From positions 120,490-184,489 of the forward strand of contig NZ_MDKE01000044.1 of NCBI RefSeq assembly GCF_001870485.1: a stretch of 64,000 bases of DNA, in the 5' to 3' direction. Position numbers and translations under genes: made by a program. This document shows, piece by piece, positions 57,627-64,000 of the stretch (positions are counted from its first letter, which is position 1; each line of letters opens with the position of its first letter). The DNA is from Oceanisphaera psychrotolerans (GTDB taxonomy: Bacteria; Pseudomonadota; Gammaproteobacteria; Enterobacterales; Aeromonadaceae). The notes beneath the pieces are model-generated. The model was not told the origin of the DNA. It saw only the letters and a program-made list of their open reading frames with translations, and did not search any database.

Positions 57627-59215
57627 ATTTGATAACCGATCCCTGGCTTAGCTACCGTTTCAGGGATGGCAGCGAACGGCAGTTGCCGCTCAGTGCCATT
57701 GCCGACCCGGATGTGGTGGACTTTGCCTTGCCCAGGGCCGATTTTCATGGTGCTGCCTATCAATTTGCCATTGGCCTGCTACAAACGGTGATGGCGCCTG
57801 ATGACAAATATCAGTGGCGAGACTGGTACCAGACCTCTCCTGATGAAAATACGCTGTCAGACAGCCTTTCTTTGGTCAAGCATGCCTTTGAGCTGGATGG
57901 CTACGGCCCGCGTTTTATGCAGGATCTGGATCCACTGGATGGCGTCAGTCCCGGGCCCGTGTCCGGCCTACTGATCGAAGCGCCCGGTGCCAATGGTCTC
58001 AAGTTGAACACGGATCATTTTATCAAACGCGGGATTGCCGAAGTACTGTCGCCGGAAATGGCCGCCCTGGCGCTGTTTACCCTGCAAATCAATGCGCCGT
58101 CCGGTGGCCAGGGGCACAGAACCGGGTTAAGAGGCGGTGGTCCCCTGACCACCCTGGTGCTGCCCCATGAGGTGGATGCCAGCCTGTGGCAAAAGCTGTG
58201 GCTGAATATTCAGAGTCGGGATTCCTGGAAATACGATGATCCGGACTATCAGAGCGCAGCGCTGTTCCCTTGGCTGGGCCCAACCCGGATCAGCAAGGCC
58301 AAGGGCAGTGAAATCTATGCCAGCGATGTGCACCCGCTGGCCATGTTCTGGGCCATGCCCCGGCGGATAAAACTGTTGTTTGAAGAGCAAGAGGGTGTCT
58401 GTCAGCTCAGTCGGCAACCCTGTTCACGGCGGTGCCGGCAGTACCGTACCAGCAATTACGGCAATAACTATTCCGGCAGTTGGGAGCATCCACTGACCCA
58501 TTACCGTTTTGATCCCAAAAAGCCGGAAGAGGGCTATCTGTCCACTAAGGGACAGCCTGGTGGCATTCAGTACAAGCAGTGGCACAGCCTGAGCTTTGTT
58601 GATCGGACCGAAGGCAACCTGCCGGCCAAGGTAGTACAGAATTTTGTTCTGGAAAAATCGGCTTTCTTCGATTTTGATTGGGGAGAAGCGCCCAGGTTGT
58701 GGGCCTTTGGTTTTGATATGGACAATATGAAGGCCAGAGGCTGGTACAACAGCGAATTTCCGCTGATCCGTCTGGATGCCGATTTGAGAGATACCCTGCT
58801 CAGTGAAATCAAGGTCCTGCAAAGCCTGGCACAGGAAGTGGTGTGGCATTGCCGAACCCAGATTAAGGCCGCCTGGTTTGACAAGCCGGCAGATGCCAAG
58901 GGGGATACCAGCCAGATCGACTTGCAGTTCTGGCAGCGAACTCAGGCCGAGTTTTTTATCGCCGTGCAGTCGTTACTCAATACGTGCGATGGCAGATTGA
59001 CGGCAGAGATTGCCCGTCGCTGGCTCCGTGCTTTGTCATTCCAGGGGTTGGAGCTGTTTGATGAACAGGTCCTGTCCAACCTGTATCCCGACAGGGACAT
59101 GGCTAAAAAAATTCAGGCGCGGCGTCGGCTTAGTGGCTGGCTGGCGGGCAGCAAGCGTATCAAGCAGTTCAGAAATGATTATCGAATCGATAGCTTAATC
59201 AGGGAGCAGGCGTGA
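57623..59215 (+). CDS. casA: Cascade large subunit Cas8e (Cse1/CasA)
   Basis: A 530-residue Cse1. The N-terminal MNLITDPWLSYRFRDGSE is typical, as is GPVSGLLIEAPGANGLKLN. A Cys-rich stretch (VCQLSRQPCSRRCRQYR) in the middle may bind zinc. In Cascade it recognises the PAM and recruits Cas3. A near-consensus TAAGGAGG site precedes its ATG, within the cas3 end. Confidence 0.93.
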   Translation: MNLITDPWLSYRFRDGSERQLPLSAIADPDVVDFALPRADFHGAAYQFAIGLLQTVMAPDDKYQWRDWYQTSPDENTLSDSLSLVKHAFELDGYGPRFMQDLDPLDGVSPGPVSGLLIEAPGANGLKLNTDHFIKRGIAEVLSPEMAALALFTLQINAPSGGQGHRTGLRGGGPLTTLVLPHEVDASLWQKLWLNIQSRDSWKYDDPDYQSAALFPWLGPTRISKAKGSEIYASDVHPLAMFWAMPRRIKLLFEEQEGVCQLSRQPCSRRCRQYRTSNYGNNYSGSWEHPLTHYRFDPKKPEEGYLSTKGQPGGIQYKQWHSLSFVDRTEGNLPAKVVQNFVLEKSAFFDFDWGEAPRLWAFGFDMDNMKARGWYNSEFPLIRLDADLRDTLLSEIKVLQSLAQEVVWHCRTQIKAAWFDKPADAKGDTSQIDLQFWQRTQAEFFIAVQSLLNTCDGRLTAEIARRWLRALSFQGLELFDEQVLSNLYPDRDMAKKIQARRRLSGWLAGSKRIKQFRNDYRIDSLIREQA

Positions 59216-59826
59216 TGACAGATATTGAACAAAGCGCACCGGCTACATCAGCGTTTGCCGGAGAAGCGGCACTGATGCGCTGGTGGCAAGCCATGACATT
59301 ATCCGAGCAGGAATTGACCGCCTTGAAGATAAGGCCGGCACCCACCGTATTTCGTGCCGAACTGAAGCGGACAGAAACTCCTGAAGCGGTATTGATGACC
59401 CAGGGCTTCAGGGCCTTGTGGCTGGGTTTACCGGAATCGGCTCGGCAACGCCGACCTTGGTCGATGCTTGCCTGGGCGACGCTGGCGGGGGTGTTGAGCC
59501 ATGTACGGCTGCAGGATGACAGCCGCAGTTTTGCGGCTTCACTGGGAAAGATAGACGCGAATACCGACAAGCCCAGAGTCAGTGAGTTGCGCTTTCAGCA
59601 GTTGCAGGGGGCAAGAACGCCGGAGGAGTTCTATCGTCGATTGCATCGGTTGGTCAAGCAGGTGAAGGGGCAGACCCAGGTGGTGTCATTGGCCAAAGGG
59701 ATCCTGGGCTGGTTTGATGAACATTATGGTCATGCGCCATTACGCGCCGACAAGAAGATTGCCGTACGCTGGGCGATGGATTATTACCAGGCCGCCGAGA
59801 AAGGTCTGACAAAAACCAAAGATTAA
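59215..59826 (+). CDS. casB: Cascade small subunit Cse2 (CasB, Cas11)
   Basis: A 203-residue alpha-helical protein. LMRWWQAMTLSEQ and the block PRVSELRFQQLQGARTPEEF match Cse2. Two copies normally line the Cascade belly. The ATG at 59215 overlaps the cas8e stop (TGATG); a GTG three bases earlier is possible. Confidence 0.92.
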   Translation: MTDIEQSAPATSAFAGEAALMRWWQAMTLSEQELTALKIRPAPTVFRAELKRTETPEAVLMTQGFRALWLGLPESARQRRPWSMLAWATLAGVLSHVRLQDDSRSFAASLGKIDANTDKPRVSELRFQQLQGARTPEEFYRRLHRLVKQVKGQTQVVSLAKGILGWFDEHYGHAPLRADKKIAVRWAMDYYQAAEKGLTKTKD

Positions 59827-59841
59827 TCAAGGAGAATCACC

Positions 59842-60876
59842 ATGAGTAAATTTATTCAACTGCACCTGCTGACCTCTTATGCCCCGTCCAATCTTAACCG
59901 GGACGACCTGGGCCGGCCCAAAACCGCCCGCATGGGCGGCACCGAGCGATTAAGGGTCAGCTCACAAAGCCTTAAACGGAATTGGCGTATTTCCGATGTG
60001 TTTGAGCAGACGCTGGGCGAACACATCGGCACCCGCACCAAGCGGCTGGGAGCCGAAGTATTCAACACGCTCAGTGAGCAGGGTGTGGCGGAAAAACAGG
60101 CGAAAGCATGGGCAATAGAAATAGCCGGTGTATTTGGCAAGAACAAGAAAGACAGCCTGGAGATTGAGCAGCTTGCCCATATCAGCCCGGAGGAGATGCA
60201 GGCGGTCAACAAGCTGGTTAACACTCTGGTCGAAGAAAACAGGGCGCCGCAAAAAGAAGAATTGTTTTTGCTGCGCCATAACGTGAAGGCCGTGGACATT
60301 GCCATGTTCGGCCGCATGCTGGCGTCCTCTCCCGAGTTTAACTGCGAGGCGGCCTGCCAGGTAGCGCACGCCATCAGTGTGCATGGTGTTGCGGTAGAGG
60401 AAGATTACTTTACGGCGGTAGATGATCTTAACCGGGGCGACAGTGATCTGGGCGCGGCTCATATTGGTGAGTCCGCTTTTGCGGCTGCCTTGTTTTACAG
60501 CTACATCTGCATCGATAAGGAACTGCTGGTCGCCAATCTGGGCGGAGATCTTGAGCTGGCAGATAAAGCCATTGCCGCACTGGTGGAGGCGGCAGTAAAG
60601 GTCTCGCCGAAGGGCAAACAAAACAGCTTTGCCTCCCGCGCATATGCGTCTTACGTGCTGGCAGAAAAGGGTGATCAACAGCCTCGTTCCCTGTCTGTGG
60701 CTTTCCTCAAGCCGATTGTCGGCGAAAACCAGGCGGAAGATGCCGTGCAGGCGCTGCAACGGCAAGCCGATAATTTCGACAAGGTTTATGGTGCCTGTGC
60801 CGATGCGCGTTATGCGGTGAATGCCGTAGAAGGCGACGGGAGTTTTGAGCAGCTCAAGGCGTTTGTCGCCGACTGA
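59842..60876 (+). CDS. casC: Cascade backbone Cas7e (Cse4/CasC)
   Basis: A 344-residue Cas7. It begins FIQLHLLTSYAPSNLNRDDL with GRPKTARMGGTERLRVSSQS, the RNA-binding start of the family; DSDLGAAHIGESAFAAALFY follows in the core. Six copies form the crRNA backbone in E. coli. AAGGAG precedes the ATG. Confidence 0.96.
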   Translation: MSKFIQLHLLTSYAPSNLNRDDLGRPKTARMGGTERLRVSSQSLKRNWRISDVFEQTLGEHIGTRTKRLGAEVFNTLSEQGVAEKQAKAWAIEIAGVFGKNKKDSLEIEQLAHISPEEMQAVNKLVNTLVEENRAPQKEELFLLRHNVKAVDIAMFGRMLASSPEFNCEAACQVAHAISVHGVAVEEDYFTAVDDLNRGDSDLGAAHIGESAFAAALFYSYICIDKELLVANLGGDLELADKAIAALVEAAVKVSPKGKQNSFASRAYASYVLAEKGDQQPRSLSVAFLKPIVGENQAEDAVQALQRQADNFDKVYGACADARYAVNAVEGDGSFEQLKAFVAD

Positions 60877-60885
60877 GGAGGCGTT

Positions 60886-61620
60886 ATGCAATATCTGGTT
60901 TTTCGTCTGTATGGCTCCATGGCCAGCTGGGGCGAAGCGGCCGTGGGCGGAGACAGACCATCGGCGCTTACTCCTACCCGCTCGGCGGTATTGGGGCTAC
61001 TTGGTGCGGCCCTTGGTATCAAGCGTGAGGATACGAGTCGGCTGGAGATGTTGCGAAACAGTATGGGGGTTGCCATCAAGGCCTATTCATGTGGCGGCTT
61101 GACCCGGGATTATCACACCGCCCAGGTACCCTCTCAGGATAGAAAGCGAAGCTTCCATACCCGCAAAGACGAGCTGAGCATCGCAAAGGAAAAATTGAAT
61201 ACGGTGCTGTCCAGCCGGGATTATCGCAGCGATGGCTACTGGATAGTGGCGGTATGGCAACAGCAGGAAAGTGAGTTGACGCTGGATGCTCTGAACAGAG
61301 CATTGGCCAAACCTGCTTTTATTCCATATCTGGGCAGAAAAGCCTGTCCGCTTGCTGCACCCGTTGCGCCGTTATTGGTGGAGTCAGATCTGAAATCGGC
61401 ACTCGATCAACGCTTTCCACCGGTACTCGACAGTCACGAGCAGGATCGGCGCTGGTTGGGTTTAGGCTCCATGGTCACCTATCTGTGGCAGGGGAAGGCC
61501 GAGGATCTGGGGAGTTTCGATGGTGTACAGAGTTGCCAGGTATGGGACGAGCCGATTAGCCGGATGCCCTGGCAGTTCGGCTCCCGGCAGGAGCACCAGC
61601 TGACCTTGGTGGAGGAATAA
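60886..61620 (+). CDS. casD: Cascade subunit Cas5e (CasD)
   Basis: A 244-residue RAMP protein. YLVFRLYGSMASWGEAAVGG and PTRSAVLGLLGAALGIKRED are the Cas5e start. It caps the 5' handle of the crRNA. GAGGAGG precedes the ATG, and cas6e starts one base after its stop. Confidence 0.95.
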   Translation: MQYLVFRLYGSMASWGEAAVGGDRPSALTPTRSAVLGLLGAALGIKREDTSRLEMLRNSMGVAIKAYSCGGLTRDYHTAQVPSQDRKRSFHTRKDELSIAKEKLNTVLSSRDYRSDGYWIVAVWQQQESELTLDALNRALAKPAFIPYLGRKACPLAAPVAPLLVESDLKSALDQRFPPVLDSHEQDRRWLGLGSMVTYLWQGKAEDLGSFDGVQSCQVWDEPISRMPWQFGSRQEHQLTLVEE

Positions 61621-61621
61621 C

Positions 61622-62449
61622 ATGTATTTATCCCGAGTAAGACTGGGCGACAGCCAAGCTGCGAAAAGCGAGCTGGTTAAAACCATGAGTAAGGGGGTTT
61701 ACGGCCATCATCAGTTGCTGTGGCGTCTTTTTACCCAGGAGCAACAGCGTGGCTTTCTGTTTCGCCATGAACAGAGCGACGGGCGGCTGGCACCATCGGG
61801 TGAGCCGATTTTTTACGTACTTTCTCGTGAAAAGCCGGATAACTCATCTCAACTGTTTGATGTGGAAAGCCGGTCTTTTTCTCCCCAGTTAAAGGCCGGT
61901 GATAAATTGGCTTTTCAGATCAGGGTTAATCCCACCGTGTGCCGCCAGGGTAAACGTCATGATGTGCTGATGGATGCTCAGCGACAATGGTTGCATCAAG
62001 AAGCAAAACAATGTTCTTTGGCGGCAGAAGGCAGTAAGAAACAGCTGAAGCACCAGCTACTGGATTTGGCTTCCGATGAAGATATCTCTCGCTGGAAAAC
62101 CGTGGTGGCCAGTGGGCAGTATCGTGACGCTCTGACTTCGCGTCTGGGAAGAGGCGCAACGATAGATTTGGCTTTAAAAACCCTCTCGGAGCAGGCATTG
62201 ATCGACTGGTGGCAGGGCCGTAGTTCTCAGATGGGGATCCGTTGCCTGGAGCATGAAGGCGGGGTGCAAATCGACGGTTATCTGCAACATGCCATAAAAG
62301 GTAAAAAATCCGGTGCGGTATTCAGCTCGATTAACCTGAGTGGCATCCTGACTGTTGAAGAGCCGGAGCTCCTGTTAGACAGCCTTTATCAAGGTGTAGG
62401 CCGGGCCAAGGCGTTTGGATGTGGTCTGCTGATGATTCGGCGTGCCTAA
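61622..62449 (+). CDS. casE: CRISPR RNA endonuclease Cas6e (CasE), long form
   Basis: A 275-residue Cas6e, against 199 in E. coli. The N-terminal MYLSRVRLGD and the His of YGHHQLLWRLF (His29/30) match the catalytic region, and the C-terminal glycine loop YQGVGRAKAFGCGLLMI is typical. The extra length lies mostly between residues 125 and 210 (including DISRWKTVVASGQYRD and the ATIDLALKTLSEQ segment). It cuts repeats of the array to make crRNA and stays in Cascade. Confidence 0.93.
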   Translation: MYLSRVRLGDSQAAKSELVKTMSKGVYGHHQLLWRLFTQEQQRGFLFRHEQSDGRLAPSGEPIFYVLSREKPDNSSQLFDVESRSFSPQLKAGDKLAFQIRVNPTVCRQGKRHDVLMDAQRQWLHQEAKQCSLAAEGSKKQLKHQLLDLASDEDISRWKTVVASGQYRDALTSRLGRGATIDLALKTLSEQALIDWWQGRSSQMGIRCLEHEGGVQIDGYLQHAIKGKKSGAVFSSINLSGILTVEEPELLLDSLYQGVGRAKAFGCGLLMIRRA

Positions 62450-62478
62450 TTTGTTCTGCCATTTACAATGGAGTCGTC

Positions 62479-63692
<1,214 letters not shown>

Positions 63693-63776
63693 GTTATAGA
63701 ACTTTAACAATCAGGAAAAATTGGTGGATTTTTTATATATAGAAAAATTCAGTTAAATCAGTTATATAGGTTTAGA
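63693..63776 (+). promoter_or_regulatory. AT-rich CRISPR leader
   Basis: 84 bases between cas2 and the first repeat, strongly A/T-rich (TTTTTTATATATAGAAAAATTC in two parts around 63730-63750). This is the expected place for the array promoter and the integration-host-factor bend used in spacer capture; I could not identify an exact IHF match. Confidence 0.7.
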
Positions 63777-63927
63777 CCGTTCCCCGTACGCACGGGGATG
63801 AACCGGTTTGATTTTATACTTATAGCTAATTAGGCTACCGTTCCCCGTACGCACGGGGATGAACCGTCGGCCAGCCCCGGTCAGAGCTTCGGCGTGGCCC
63901 GTTCCCCGTACGCACGGGGATGAACCG
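63777..63927 (+). CRISPR. type I-E CRISPR array, three repeats and two complete spacers
   Basis: Three identical 29-base repeats at 63777-63805, 63838-63866 and 63899-63927 (start CCGTTCCCCGTACGC, end GGGGATGAACCG; the stem CCCCGT-ACGC-ACGGGG fits the Cas6e hairpin type). The two spacers are 32 bases each. The first (63806-63837) is strikingly AT-rich, the second (63867-63898) GC-rich. No repeat follows at the expected position 63960. Confidence 0.97.
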
Positions 63928-64000
63928 GCCAGTCGATTTGTCTGTCCGCCTTGGTACGTGAACAATTCGACCCGGAACCCGTTCCGGCCCCGCAACTGGG
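63928..64000. other. sequence after the last CRISPR repeat
   Basis: Seventy-three bases after repeat 3. If the array went on, a repeat should start at 63960, but none is there; the sequence instead holds a perfect palindrome, CCGGAAC-CC-GTTCCGG (63972-63987). The array either ends at repeat 3, is interrupted, or is mis-joined here. No gene can be assigned in this short piece. Confidence 0.5.

Noticed and set aside
63960..63988. A degenerate fourth CRISPR repeat
   Set aside because: Aligned with the 29-base repeat at the expected position there is no meaningful identity and the repeat stem is absent.

Overview
The window is a high-GC gammaproteobacterial chromosome segment. The divergent bioA/bioBFCD block, htpX, trhO, a type I-E CRISPR-Cas locus and a full Tad pilus locus fit a marine or estuarine member of the Aeromonadales (Oceanimonas/Zobellella-like). 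That assignment is inferred from gene content, because no rRNA is present. Codon use looks uniform except for an AT-rich patch at the flp pilin genes (about 34.3-35.3 kb) and the CRISPR leader.

Layout. 0-1.4 kb: 3' truncated EAL-CBS-GGDEF c-di-GMP protein. 1.4-7.7 kb: an organophosphorus uptake and cleavage locus, with an ABC importer, a cytoplasmic alkaline-phosphatase-superfamily hydrolase, a HAD phosphatase and a divergent GntR/UTRA regulator, plus two candidate operators and a palindromic repeat inside the operon. 7.7-20 kb: housekeeping and transport genes (lipoprotein, BenE, RarD, EamA, TrhO, lytic transglycosylase, phosphoribosyltransferase, GNAT, PurU, 5'-nucleotidase). 20.2-22.6 kb: a periplasmic SUOX-fold protein paired with a GGDEF-EAL membrane protein, resembling the PruR-DcpA pterin/c-di-GMP module. 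22.9-29.6 kb: prpBCD methylcitrate cycle genes followed by a TRAP transporter. 29.7-34.3 kb: AzgA purine permease, asnS, a small membrane protein and an L,D-transpeptidase. 34.4-47.7 kb: Tad/Flp pilus locus with two Flp pilins and an extra AAA+ ATPase. 47.8-52.9 kb: bioA and bioBFCD around a BirA-type operator. 52.9-53.8 kb: htpX. 53.9-64 kb: a BrxR/CapW-like WYL regulator, the complete type I-E cas operon (cas3, cas8e, cse2, cas7, cas5, cas6, cas1, cas2), an AT-rich leader and a very short CRISPR array of three repeats.

Eight genes contain what looks like one missing base in a 2-3 base homopolymer, each restoring a conserved protein when added back. They are an ABC permease, purU, the GGDEF-EAL gene, dctQ, azgA, the L,D-transpeptidase, tadA and tadD. 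The uniform error type points to consensus sequence errors rather than eight pseudogenes. I annotate these as whole genes with the frameshift noted.

The most interesting lead is the WYL-domain regulator of the defence-associated BrxR/CapW type directly upstream of the type I-E cas operon, with an inverted repeat between them. Next are the PruR-DcpA-like sensory pair, the organophosphorus locus of unknown substrate, and the uncharacterised AAA+ ATPase inside the tad locus.
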